Below, piece after piece: positions 7,928 to 14,713 of a stretch of DNA of 33,921 nucleotides (positions within the stretch are counted from its first letter, which is position 1; every line of letters starts with the position of its first letter). This DNA is from a virus. The position numbers and the translations under genes were made by a program. The notes under the pieces are model-generated. The model saw only the letters and a program-made list of their open reading frames with translations, did not search any database and was not told the origin of the DNA. Where the stretch lies: positions 1 to 33,921 of IMG/VR virus record IMGVR_UViG_3300042309_000244; one strand, 5' to 3'.

Positions 7928-8043
7928 TTGAGCCCCCCTTACCAGCCGGACCATCCGGCCTTATGTAGAGAACTCTACAGGTACCTGTAGACCTGTCAAC
8001 ACATACGCCCAAGATTCTTGGAACAACTTTTTGGGAGGGCCTA
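7928..8043. promoter_or_regulatory. Divergent control region with leftward promoter and palindromic operators
   Basis: This 116-bp gap separates the leftward pair from the rightward DUF6378-type gene. Leftward promoter candidate: TTGACA on the minus strand (7999-7994), 16-bp spacer, TAGAGT (7977-7972). An 18-bp perfect palindrome, TCTACAGGTACCTGTAGA (7974-7991), lies between the two promoter boxes and overlaps a second inverted repeat, TGTAGAG-AA-CTCTACA (7964-7979). Further right is CCAAGATTCTTGG (8009-8021). The TGTCAA-N9-CCAAGATTCTTGG unit recurs exactly at 11982-12009. Repressor binding is the natural reading (inference). Confidence 0.7.
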
Positions 8044-8274
8044 GTGGGCATCGTCGAGCAGCGCGCCCAGCACTATGGATCAGGCCACGAGAACCTCACC
8101 CGCATCGCTGATCTCTGGTCGGCCTACCTCGGCGTGGAGATCACGGCCAGCGAGGTCTGCTGGATGATGGTGCTTTTGAAGGCCAGCAGAGCCAAGGTCA
8201 CTGGCGGCTCCGAGCACCTCGACAATTACTTGGACGCCCACGGCTACCTCGACCTCGCCGAGCGCCTGCGATGA
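8044..8274 (+). CDS. DUF6378-like small phage protein
   Basis: 76 aa, GTG start after a GGGAGGG site. The pattern YGSGHENLTRIADLWSAYLG, then V(C)WMMVLLKASR and a closing DNYLDAHGYLDLAERL matches the DUF6378 group of small phage proteins, whose function is not known. The motif set is complete for the family. It is the first gene rightward from the shared-operator control region, so it is probably early and repressible. Coupled to the next gene by ATGA overlap. Confidence 0.75.
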   Translation: MGIVEQRAQHYGSGHENLTRIADLWSAYLGVEITASEVCWMMVLLKASRAKVTGGSEHLDNYLDAHGYLDLAERLR

Positions 8275-8483
8275 AGGTCATCATCAAGGTGAACGAAGTC
8301 TCCGTGACCCTTGACGGCCTTGACCTTGACCGCAGTCAGGTTCGGCGGCTGCTGATGGACTGCGCCGGGATCGCGGCCACGCTGGCGCCGGAGGCCGAGA
8401 CCTCGGCCCCCATAGGCTTCACAGCCCACATGGAGCGCCTGCCCGAGGACATGGCGGGCGTGGAGTACGAGGACGAGGACTAG
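8271..8483 (+). CDS. Hypothetical acidic protein
   Basis: 70 aa, ATGA overlap with the upstream gene. N-terminal beta-like stretch (MKVIIKVNEVSVTLDGLDL), a central helix and a very acidic tail (VEYEDED). I do not recognise it. Its TAG and the TAG of the convergent integrase gene are the two strands of the same CTAG at 8480-8483, so no terminator can lie between them. Confidence 0.6.
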   Translation: MKVIIKVNEVSVTLDGLDLDRSQVRRLLMDCAGIAATLAPEAETSAPIGFTAHMERLPEDMAGVEYEDED

Positions 8484-9292
8484 AGCCCCACAATCGCCGC
8501 AAACGGCGCGTCGTCTGCGACGGCAGCGTAGCGTTGCGTGGTCGCCACGCTGGCGTGCCGGCACAGGTCCGCCACGACCAGCAGCGGCACCCCCTGACGG
8601 GTGAGCCGCGTGGCGAACGTGTGGCGCAGCTGGTGGAACGTCCGCCCGGTCACCCCGACGCTCTTGGCGCCCCGCTTCCAGCTCTTGATGGCGTTCTGTG
8701 GCCAGATCGGCCACAGCGGCTCGTCGATGTCGACGAACGGCTCCAGCACCCTGATCACCTTGGGATGGGCGGGCACCTCGGCGGTGACCCCTCCCTTGCC
8801 GGTGACCCGCAGCACTGGGCCGTGATCGGTGTCGGTCAGCCACGTCCCGCGCAGGGCCAGCACCTCCGAGATCCTCAGCCCGGCATACGCGCCGAGGATC
8901 GTGAAGGCGTAGGCCCGCGGCCGAGACTCCTCCATCGACTCCAGCCGGGCCAGCTCCTCCTCGGTGATCGGTCGAGGGCGGCGCCTGGGCGTGCGTGGCG
9001 TCCGCAAGGTGACCAGCGGGTCGGCGTCCACGATCCCTGCGCGGATCAGGTCCGCGAAGGTGGCCCGCAGGACCGTGATGTAGGTGGCCTTGGACGACTG
9101 GGACAGGTCGCGGTTGTTGATCAGGGCCACGATGTCGGCGGCCGTGATGTCGGCCGGGTCCTTGCCCAAGCCGCGCAGCAGGTAGACCCGCTGCCTGATG
9201 GTCTCCGGTGACAGCCCCTCGGCTGCCATGTAGGCGAGGAATCGGTCCTCGGTCGGTGTCTGCGGCGTCGGCACCGCGTGGCGCTTGCTCAC
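8480..9292 (-). CDS. int: Tyrosine-type site-specific integrase
   Basis: 270 aa from a GTG at 9292, chosen because GGGGAGA lies 4 bases upstream; in-frame ATGs further upstream (e.g. 9307) lack a ribosome site. Catalyses phage integration and excision between attP and a host tRNA-gene attB. Seen: N-terminal SAM-like core-binding domain (about 10-95) and catalytic domain with all key residues: Arg140 in YAGLRISE, Lys166 in VTGKGG, HQLR (His220, Arg223), CRHAS (His246) and TTQRY with Tyr255 nucleophile. At 270 aa it is short: there is little room for an arm-binding N-terminal domain. It sits beside attP with transcription directed away from it. Confidence 0.93.
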   Translation of the reverse strand: MSKRHAVPTPQTPTEDRFLAYMAAEGLSPETIRQRVYLLRGLGKDPADITAADIVALINNRDLSQSSKATYITVLRATFADLIRAGIVDADPLVTLRTPRTPRRRPRPITEEELARLESMEESRPRAYAFTILGAYAGLRISEVLALRGTWLTDTDHGPVLRVTGKGGVTAEVPAHPKVIRVLEPFVDIDEPLWPIWPQNAIKSWKRGAKSVGVTGRTFHQLRHTFATRLTRQGVPLLVVADLCRHASVATTQRYAAVADDAPFAAIVGL

Positions 9293-9499
9293 TGTTCTCC
9301 CCGTCATCTGTGAGGAATACAGCGTGCTAGCAACCCGACCGTCTTGTCCGGCAATAGGCCGAAATGGGTCTATCAGTCGTGAAATTTCCGGCAATTTCTG
9401 GCGTGTCGCTGGCGCAGTCGACGTGGGCATGACTAAATTCCCCCTCGCTAGGTTCGTTGCTGACGAACCTCCTGCTAGGGGAAACTGGGATTCAGTTAG

Positions 9500-9523
9500 G
9501 GTTCGAATCCCTCCCGGGGCACA
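9500..9523 (+). other. attP core resembling a tRNA 3' end
   Basis: The core contains GGTTCGAATCCCT (T-arm with TTCGAAT loop) followed by CCCGGGGC and ACA, i.e. the 3' strand of an acceptor stem plus discriminator. The D and anticodon arms are absent upstream, so this is not a tRNA gene but the usual phage copy of a host tRNA 3' end used for integration. Lies 208 bp from the integrase start. Flanked by 11-bp inverted copies (9464-9474 and 9542-9552). The host tRNA identity is unresolved; it would have a 5' acceptor strand near GCCCCGG. Confidence 0.75.
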
Positions 9524-9680
9524 AACCCGGGCTTTCCTGCGCAGGAGGTTCGCCAGCCAGAAGGCTGGGAGACCTTCGTGGCTATTAGCCCACACCCCGC
9601 ACCGGGTGTCCCCCATCGGGGGGTCATTGTCCGGTCACACATCCACCAGACCGCCGCGCATCTCCCCTTGGCGCGGCTTG

Positions 9681-9730
9681 CCCCGTCCTCACCGTGTGCC
9701 CCCGTGCGCGGTGAGGGCGGGGCCTTTGTG
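9681..9730 (+). terminator. Terminator-like hairpin right of attP
   Basis: A 14-bp stem (9681-9694 with 9709-9722, one T-G pair), 14-nt loop, then CCTTTGTGCTTT. The T-tract is weak, so termination is plausible but not certain. It would insulate the downstream accessory operon from transcription entering across attP. Confidence 0.5.
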
Positions 9731-9744
9731 CTTTGGGAGAAGCC

Positions 9745-9948
9745 ATGACCGACTACCTGCTCATCCTCGCGGCGTGCCTGTCGGCCGCGACCACGCTGGC
9801 CACCGTCCTCGTCTATGACCGGGAGGTGCGCCGCCTGCGCGCCGAGCGCGAGGAACTCCTTGACGACAACGACCTCGCCATTGAGCTGCTGACTGAGGCG
9901 CTCAACCGTCACCCCGCCAACAAGCCCAGCCTGCGGCGCGTCAAGTGA
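9745..9948 (+). CDS. Small membrane protein with coiled coil
   Basis: 67 aa; ATG 9745 has a GGGAGAAG site. An N-terminal hydrophobic helix (YLLILAACLSAATTLATVLV) is followed by a charged coiled-coil-like helix (YDREVRRLRAEREELLDDND) and a basic end. Overlaps the next membrane protein gene by four bases (GTGA). Paired one-helix membrane proteins followed by a cell-wall hydrolase suggest an envelope function (spanin-like, lysis accessory or superinfection related), but this is inference; I do not recognise the family. Confidence 0.6.
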   Translation: MTDYLLILAACLSAATTLATVLVYDREVRRLRAEREELLDDNDLAIELLTEALNRHPANKPSLRRVK

Positions 9949-10145
9949 CGGCCGCGACATGGGTCGCGGCTGGAGTCTGCGCGCTGTTCTGCGCCCTTCT
10001 TCTGGGCTGGGGCTTGCGCTGGCTGCTCATCGACGCCCACGAACGCAAGTTGGAGAAGCAAGCCGCTGACCGCTACCTGGCGCACCAGCGGGCCCTGCGC
10101 TCGGACAACCGACGCCTGCGCTCCATTGAAGGAGACCCCGAATGA
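9945..10145 (+). CDS. Second small membrane protein
   Basis: 66 aa, GTG start overlapping the previous stop. An N-terminal transmembrane helix (about 4-27, WVAAGVCALFCALLLGWGL) then a basic, charged helix (ERKLEKQAADRYLAHQRAL). Same topology as its upstream partner. Its stop overlaps the ATG of the transglycosylase-like gene, so all three are translationally coupled. Function not recognised. Confidence 0.6.
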   Translation: MTAATWVAAGVCALFCALLLGWGLRWLLIDAHERKLEKQAADRYLAHQRALRSDNRRLRSIEGDPE

Positions 10146-10609
10146 TCGACACCCTGATCGGCGCAGCCATTGAGCTGGCCCACGACGACCGACAGGTCAA
10201 CCTGCAGCAGCCCTCCCGCTCGGTCGCGGCCGTGCGTGAGGCCGCGACCGTCCCTGCCCGCTGGCGAGCGTTCGCACAGTGCGTGCTGCGCCGCGAGAGC
10301 GGCGGTGCGCTGGGCAACTGGCAGTCGCGGGAGACCGCGCGCAACGCATCATCATCGGCCTCCGGCCGCTGGCAGATGCTGGACGCCTCCGGCTGGCGTG
10401 CCGGTGGCGCGTGGCTGGTCTACAAGCGACTGCGCTCAGTCGGCGTGCTCAAGGCCGACGCGCACCGGGTGCGCGAGTACCTGACGGCCACGCCCATCCA
10501 TCGCTGGGATGGCGGCTTCCAGGACATGGCCTTCATCCAGTCCGTGCTGGAGGGCGGCTGGTTCCACTGGCGCAACGGCGGCCCCTGCGACGGGCTGGTG
10601 CCGCGATGA
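10142..10609 (+). CDS. Transglycosylase/Rpf-like peptidoglycan hydrolase
   Basis: 155 aa, ATGA overlap. The phrase RWRAFAQCVLRRESGGALGNWQ (about 40-61) resembles the lysozyme-like fold of resuscitation-promoting factor/lytic transglycosylases, with Glu52 of RRESGG as the likely catalytic acid; a later GRWQML segment (about 75-80) fits the family's second half. No signal peptide, so export needs another route. It is separate from the amidase-holin cassette and follows two membrane protein genes. It may be a second lysis enzyme or a prophage-expressed envelope modifier (inference). Confidence 0.7.
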   Translation: MIDTLIGAAIELAHDDRQVNLQQPSRSVAAVREAATVPARWRAFAQCVLRRESGGALGNWQSRETARNASSSASGRWQMLDASGWRAGGAWLVYKRLRSVGVLKADAHRVREYLTATPIHRWDGGFQDMAFIQSVLEGGWFHWRNGGPCDGLVPR

Positions 10610-10767
10610 GGTGCATGGACTGCCAGCTGCCCATCGACCCGTGGGAGCACCCGACCGAGGCCGGTGACGTGGCCGTTCACCACGACTGCGACATCGACGC
10701 CGTCATCGCTGCCCGCGAGGCATCCATCGAGGCCGAGGTCGACCGCATGAGAGAGGAGCGCATCTGA
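10606..10767 (+). CDS. CxxC miniprotein
   Basis: 53 aa, ATGA overlap with the upstream gene. Begins MRCMDCQLPID, giving a CxxC pair at residues 3 and 6, then VHHDCD that can supply His/Cys ligands, and a charged C-terminal helix (EAEVDRMREERI). A single zinc-binding knuckle is likely. Function unknown. Member of a run of short Cys-rich genes. Confidence 0.6.
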   Translation: MRCMDCQLPIDPWEHPTEAGDVAVHHDCDIDAVIAAREASIEAEVDRMREERI

Positions 10768-10883
10768 TGTGGATGTTCTACTGCCGCGCCTGCGGCGATC
10801 TGATCGGCCCTGACGTGCATGTGCCCATCCCGGGCGGCCGGTACGTCCACGCCTTCTGCGCGGACGGATACCTCCATGGGTGA
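10767..10883 (+). CDS. CxxC miniprotein
   Basis: 38 aa, ATG sharing its A with the previous stop (TGATG). MWMFYCRACGDLIGP provides a CxxC pair; VHAFC supplies His and Cys near the end. Too short for most gene callers, but it fits exactly between two coupled genes and overlaps the next start by eight bases. Likely a zinc-binding miniprotein of unknown function. Confidence 0.5.
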   Translation: MWMFYCRACGDLIGPDVHVPIPGGRYVHAFCADGYLHG

Positions 10884-11025
10884 TGACTTCCGCATTCTGG
10901 AGCCGGTGCTCATGCACGGCGAGCAGTGCAAATACTGCGGCAAGGTGGCGCGCTTCCACGACCCCGAGGCCTTCGACGGCTGGGAGATCGAGCACCGCAA
11001 GGTCTGCCCGGCGGTGGTGCGCTGA
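10876..11025 (+). CDS. CxxC miniprotein
   Basis: 49 aa from the ATG at 10876. CKYCGKVARFHD (CxxC plus His) and a C-terminal IEHRKVCP segment give a possible C2HC zinc site. Overlaps both neighbours, TGATG with the next gene. The zinc-knuckle layout recurs in the neighbouring short genes but with little other similarity. Function unknown. Confidence 0.55.
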   Translation: MGDDFRILEPVLMHGEQCKYCGKVARFHDPEAFDGWEIEHRKVCPAVVR

Positions 11026-11252
11026 TGCCCGTCATCCTGCCCACGCCTGACGAGTTCTCGGCCCTGCCGTGGCGCTCGCGTGACAAGGCACTCATGGCCG
11101 CTCGCAGCCTGCTGCGCGGGTACGGCGGCATGGCTGGCATCGACCTGACTGCCGACGCCTACCGCACGCGACGAGATCGCATCAAGGCCGAGGACATCGC
11201 CTTCGGTGAGCGCGTGCGCGCTGAGGCACGAGCGATGGAGGGGCGCCGATGA
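11025..11252 (+). CDS. Hypothetical helical protein ending the accessory operon
   Basis: 75 aa, ATG shares one base with the previous stop. Highly charged and helical: LPTPDEFSALPWRSRDKALMAARSLLRGYGG, then YRTRRDRIKAEDIAFGERVRAEARAM. Similar small actinophage proteins starting with LP(T)xxEFxxLPWRxR are known to me without function. Last rightward gene before the convergent operon and its terminator. Confidence 0.6.
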   Translation: MPVILPTPDEFSALPWRSRDKALMAARSLLRGYGGMAGIDLTADAYRTRRDRIKAEDIAFGERVRAEARAMEGRR

Positions 11253-11254
11253 GC

Positions 11255-11280
11255 ATGACAAAGCCCCGCCGTAGCGGGGC
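11255..11280 (-). terminator. Terminator of the leftward operon
   Basis: Stem GCCCCGC (11263-11269) with GCGGGGC (11274-11280), loop CGTA. Read leftward it is followed by TTTGTCAT, so it best ends the leftward RHH operon. Read rightward it is not followed by a T-run, but the hairpin may still reduce read-through from the accessory operon. Confidence 0.7.
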
Positions 11281-11295
11281 CATGTCGGGATGCGG

Positions 11296-11430
11296 TCAGC
11301 GCTTGACGTACCGCTCTAGCGCCTTCACGACCACGTCAGTCAGCGTGCGGCCTTCGGCCTGCGCCTTCTCCAGCGCAGCGGCCCACAGGTCGTCAGGGAT
11401 GCGCAGGGACTTGGGGCGGGTGTCAGGCAT
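11296..11430 (-). CDS. Ribbon-helix-helix (Arc/CopG-type) DNA-binding protein
   Basis: 44 aa from an internal ATG at 11430; longer in-frame starts would overlap most of the upstream gene. The sequence KSLRIPDDLWAAALEKAQAEGRTLTDVVVKALERYVK is a textbook ribbon-helix-helix: strand (KSLRIPD), helix A, turn GRTLTD, helix B. Such dimers bind short palindromes. It is the third gene of the leftward operon whose control region carries palindromes, so autoregulation is plausible. Could also be an antitoxin partner of the upstream gene; no toxin family is recognised there. Confidence 0.75.
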   Translation of the reverse strand: MPDTRPKSLRIPDDLWAAALEKAQAEGRTLTDVVVKALERYVKR

Positions 11431-11770
11431 TGGAGGTCTCCGTTGCCTCGCACCACGTCCAGCCGCCGCCGTAGGTGTCCCACAGTCGGATGCCATCAAC
11501 CATGATGGGCGTGGCGAAGGGAACCATCTCGCCCTCGGGAGTCACTTCGTAGACGACTTCATCATCGCCGCTGCCTTCAATGCTGAGAATCCAGTCGGCA
11601 TCAAAGCCAGCGACATCCTCAACGATGCGCTCCATCACCTCGTCAGTGAAGTAGCACACGCGCCAGCCATTCCATGTGCGGGTCGCGTGGGCGAAGCCTT
11701 CGTAGGCCAGATCCTCGTCGGCGGTCCAGAGACCCTTGACGAGATCCGTCATGGCAAGCGTTGCGGTCAT
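11423..11770 (-). CDS. Hypothetical protein, leftward operon
   Basis: 115 aa. Soluble, acidic, with several Trp residues (TWNGWRVCYFTDEVMERIVEDVAG, DADWILSIEGSGDDEVVYEV, LWDTYGGGWTWCEATETS). Alternating strands and helices suggest a compact alpha/beta fold. I do not recognise a family. It overlaps the RHH gene by eight bases and follows the zinc-ribbon gene by three, so the three form one operon. Confidence 0.6.
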   Translation of the reverse strand: MTATLAMTDLVKGLWTADEDLAYEGFAHATRTWNGWRVCYFTDEVMERIVEDVAGFDADWILSIEGSGDDEVVYEVTPEGEMVPFATPIMVDGIRLWDTYGGGWTWCEATETSNA

Positions 11771-11773
11771 GGT

Positions 11774-11926
11774 CTAGACCTCCGTGTCGTAGAAGTAGAT
11801 ACCGCCGTCTTCGCATCTGGGGCAGGTCCCGTCAACCTCAAGCAGGATGCGAAGAACTTTGGGGTTAATGGTCGAGAAGCCGCAAGCGATGCAAGTGGCC
11901 TTGTAGATGTTGGCTGTGTCGCTCAA
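11774..11926 (-). CDS. Zinc-ribbon miniprotein, first gene of leftward operon
   Basis: 50 aa from a TTG at 11926, which has a strong GGAGGACACC ribosome site; no ATG/GTG alternative retains the N-terminus. Two CxxC pairs, CIAC (12-15) and CPRC (35-38), spaced 19 residues apart, form a clear zinc ribbon, followed by GGIYFYDTEV. Such ribbons bind nucleic acid or protein. It is the promoter-proximal gene after the second shared-operator control region. Confidence 0.65.
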   Translation of the reverse strand: MSDTANIYKATCIACGFSTINPKVLRILLEVDGTCPRCEDGGIYFYDTEV

Positions 11927-12018
11927 GGTGTCCTCCTAGGTCGCTGGTCTGTATCTACATACTTTCAAACCGTAGATACAGTGTCAAGCCAATCCGCCAA
12001 GATTCTTGGCGGCGTGTC
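11927..12018. promoter_or_regulatory. Second divergent control region with the shared bipartite operator
   Basis: Separates the leftward zinc-ribbon operon from the rightward methyltransferase. Contains CTGTATCTAC (11949-11958) and its inverted copy GTAGATACAG (11972-11981), 13-bp spacing; then TGTCAA (11982-11987; TTGACA on the minus strand, a perfect leftward -35 box); then CCAAGATTCTTGG (11997-12009), here extended to 9-bp arms by flanking CCG/CGG. A leftward -10 is not clear (17-bp spacing gives AAGTAT). Matches the TGTCAA-N9-CCAAGATTCTTGG layout of the 7.9-kb region exactly. Confidence 0.7.
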
Positions 12019-12972
<954 letters not shown>

Positions 12973-12978
12973 TCGTCC

Positions 12979-13407
12979 ATGAATGACGCCTACACCAAGT
13001 CCCGCCGTGCGGCCAATGACCAGGACTACGAGACATGGAAGCGGGGGGGGGTGGCTCCAACCTTGAACGCCTTTGACAACGCCACTGAATCACGGGCCAC
13101 GGTTGTGAAGGTCGTCGGATTCAACTGGCAGAACGGCGGCGGTTACGGCAACGCCAATCCCGGTCTCGGAATTACGAACGAAGGGACGGGTCCGTTGTCT
13201 ACGTCACAGGTTCCAGCCGTTGCCGGAGAAGGCGTTGGCGTCCGACGCCTGACTCCAGTCGAGTGCGAACGCCTGCAGGGATTCCCTGACGGCTGGACCG
13301 ATGGTCAGTCGGACTCGGCTCGTTACCGCCAGCTCGGCAACGCGGTCACCGTGCCTGTGGCCGAATGGATTGGCCATCGACTGATAGAGGCGGCCTCCGA
13401 TGCCTAG
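12979..13407 (+). pseudogene. DNA (cytosine-5) methyltransferase, C-terminal part
   Basis: 142 aa open from an ATG at 12979, but the ATG is probably not a true start: the family sequence resumes at about DAYTKSRRA (12985). Contains GGVAPTLNAFDN, then RRLTPVECERLQGFPDGWTD and RYRQLGNAV, which are methyltransferase motifs IX and X, including the Asn-Ala-Val of motif X. This part contributes target recognition and SAM-site closure, so neither half alone should be active unless they assemble in trans. Correcting one missing base near 12887 and one extra base near 12984 would give one continuous enzyme of about 460 aa. The G9 tract is in frame here. Confidence 0.8.
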
Positions 13408-13783
13408 CCAACACCGCAAGCATCGCGGCTACGCCTCCCAGCGCATCGTCGCGGACTGGTTCCGCGAGCACGGCTGGCCCTATGCCGAGCCTGTCGGCGC
13501 GGGACGTGATGGCAGCGACATCACCGGCCTGCTGGACATCGACGTGGAGGTCAAGGCCCGTCGAGGGTTCAACCCCAAGGCGGCGATGGACCAGCAGGCC
13601 GACCGCGCTGACGCGCGCCTGGCGTTCGCTGTCCTGCGCCTGGACGGCCAAGGCCCGGCCAGCATCGGCGCGTGGCCGGTGGTGCTGCGACTGGATGCCT
13701 TCACCGAGCTGCTGCGCGAGGCGGGCTACGGCACACCGCCCCCGGGTGGCTACGACCCGAGTGCATCGGACAACCGGCCATGA
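13400..13783 (+). CDS. PD-(D/E)XK nuclease, Holliday-junction-resolvase-like
   Basis: 127 aa; ATG overlaps the methyltransferase stop. Layout: basic N-terminal helix (RKHRGYASQRIVADWFREHGW), then GAGRDGSDITGLLDIDVEVKARRG with Asp40, Glu50 and Lys52 in the D-x9-ExK spacing of PD-(D/E)XK nucleases. This resembles archaeal Hjc-type resolvases and small phage resolvases that cut branched DNA before packaging. The N-terminal region may supply the extra Glu of the family. Location within the DNA metabolism operon agrees. Substrate is inferred. Confidence 0.75.
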   Translation: MPSQHRKHRGYASQRIVADWFREHGWPYAEPVGAGRDGSDITGLLDIDVEVKARRGFNPKAAMDQQADRADARLAFAVLRLDGQGPASIGAWPVVLRLDAFTELLREAGYGTPPPGGYDPSASDNRP

Positions 13784-13896
13784 CCCACGAGCGCGCCGTC
13801 GTGGCCTACCGCTACTCGATCACCGACATTGACCGCTGGCCTGACGCGGTCGTGCGCATCTTCTACACCCACCTGCAAGCAAAGGAACAAGCATGA
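13780..13896 (+). CDS. Hypothetical miniprotein
   Basis: 38 aa, linked by ATGA overlaps to both the nuclease and the PP-loop gene, which is the best evidence that it is translated. Sequence: RAVVAYRYSITDIDRWPDAV then RIFYTHLQAKEQA. No recognised family. The 3' end of its coding sequence is also the repeated start-associated sequence (13870-13898). Confidence 0.5.
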   Translation: MTHERAVVAYRYSITDIDRWPDAVVRIFYTHLQAKEQA

Positions 13897-13898
13897 GC
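13870..13898 (+). repeat. Start-associated repeat, copy A
   Basis: 29 bp beginning CACCTGCAAGCAAAGGAACA and ending AAGCATGAGC (overlapping ends), identical to 14714-14742 at 28 of 29 positions. It holds the ribosome site (AAAGGAA) and start codon of the PP-loop gene. A related element lies at 16091-16121. The identity extends ~17 bp upstream of the ribosome site, beyond what translation alone requires. Confidence 0.8.
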
Positions 13899-14708
13899 CT
13901 GACGACCATCAGCTACGGCGGTGGCGTGCAGTCCACGGCCATGCTCGTGCTAGCCGCGCAGGGACGGCTCGGCTACGACGTGGATGCGGCCCTGTTTGCC
14001 AACGTCGGCGATGACAGCGAGCATCCGGCGACCCTTGAGTACGTCCGCAACGTAGCCATGCCGTGGGCTGCCGAGCGAGGCATCACGGTGCATGAGTTGC
14101 AGCGCATCAAGCGCGACGGCAGCACCGAGACCTTGATGGGTCGGCTCACGCGCGAAGGGTCGCGCAGCCTGCCCATCCCTGTGCGCATGGACAACGGGGC
14201 GCCGGGCAACCGCTCCTGCACAGCGGACTTCAAGATCAGGGTCGTCGGCAAGTGGCTCAAGGCCAACGGAGCCAGCGCAGACGACCCGGCCACCGTCTGC
14301 ATCGGCATCAGCACCGACGAGATCACCCGCGTGTCCAACAAGCGAGCCATGCCCTATGAGCGGCCCGTTTACCCGCTGATTGACCTCGGCCTTGACCGCA
14401 GTGCGTGCCAGACGGTCATCGCTGAGGCAGGCCTGCCGGTGCCGCCCAAGTCGTCCTGCTACTTCTGCCCCTTCCACCGGCCGCAGATGTGGGCCGAGAT
14501 GCGCAGGGATGAGCCCGAGCTGTTCTGGAAGTCAGCCGAACTAGAGGCGACGCTCATTGCTCGACGCAAGACGCTTGGCAAGGACCCGGTGTACCTCACC
14601 CGCTTTGCCAAGCCGTTAGCCGAGGCCATCCCCGAGGCCCAAGACATGCTGCCCGGCTTTGAGATGCCAGGCGGCGAGGGCTGCGACTCGGGCTACTGCT
14701 GGACATGA
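13893..14708 (+). CDS. PP-loop (PAPS-reductase/DndC-like) ATP pyrophosphatase family enzyme
   Basis: 271 aa. The N-terminal ISYGGGVQSTAML (6-18) is a PP-loop that binds ATP for adenylation, as in PAPS reductase, DndC and tRNA-thiolation enzymes. Further marks: GNRSCTADFKIR (~107-118) and SSCYFCPFHRPQ with Cys189/Cys192, plus GCDSGYC at the C-terminus; the Cys residues could hold a metal or an Fe-S cluster. Phage members are often labelled PAPS reductase, but assimilatory reduction is unlikely here; nucleotide or nucleic-acid modification is an alternative. Lies between a resolvase and a RecB-like nuclease. Substrate unknown. Confidence 0.8.
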   Translation: MSLTTISYGGGVQSTAMLVLAAQGRLGYDVDAALFANVGDDSEHPATLEYVRNVAMPWAAERGITVHELQRIKRDGSTETLMGRLTREGSRSLPIPVRMDNGAPGNRSCTADFKIRVVGKWLKANGASADDPATVCIGISTDEITRVSNKRAMPYERPVYPLIDLGLDRSACQTVIAEAGLPVPPKSSCYFCPFHRPQMWAEMRRDEPELFWKSAELEATLIARRKTLGKDPVYLTRFAKPLAEAIPEAQDMLPGFEMPGGEGCDSGYCWT

Positions 14709-14713
14709 CCCAT

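Larger units (their letters stand above)
9293..9744. promoter_or_regulatory. 452-bp non-coding attachment region
   Basis: No credible gene in this stretch. It holds the upstream region of the integrase, an inverted repeat GAAATT-N6-AATTTC (9381-9398), repeated AGGTTCG elements (9450-9456, 9464-9470 inverted, 9546-9552), the attP core (9500-9523), a CCCCC/GGGGG hairpin near 9611-9625 and a terminator-like hairpin at 9681-9722. No promoter with both boxes was convincing. The AGGTTCG elements are candidate integrase or excisionase arm sites. Confidence 0.7.

Noticed and set aside
9497-9525. tRNA gene
   Set aside because: Only the T-arm and acceptor 3' strand are present; there is no D arm, anticodon arm or 5' acceptor strand upstream. 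It is read as an attP core.
9293-9616. Longer integrase start (up to 378 aa)
   Set aside because: The extension would run across attP and lacks ribosome sites; GTG 9292 has GGGGAGA at proper spacing and gives a complete catalytic set.
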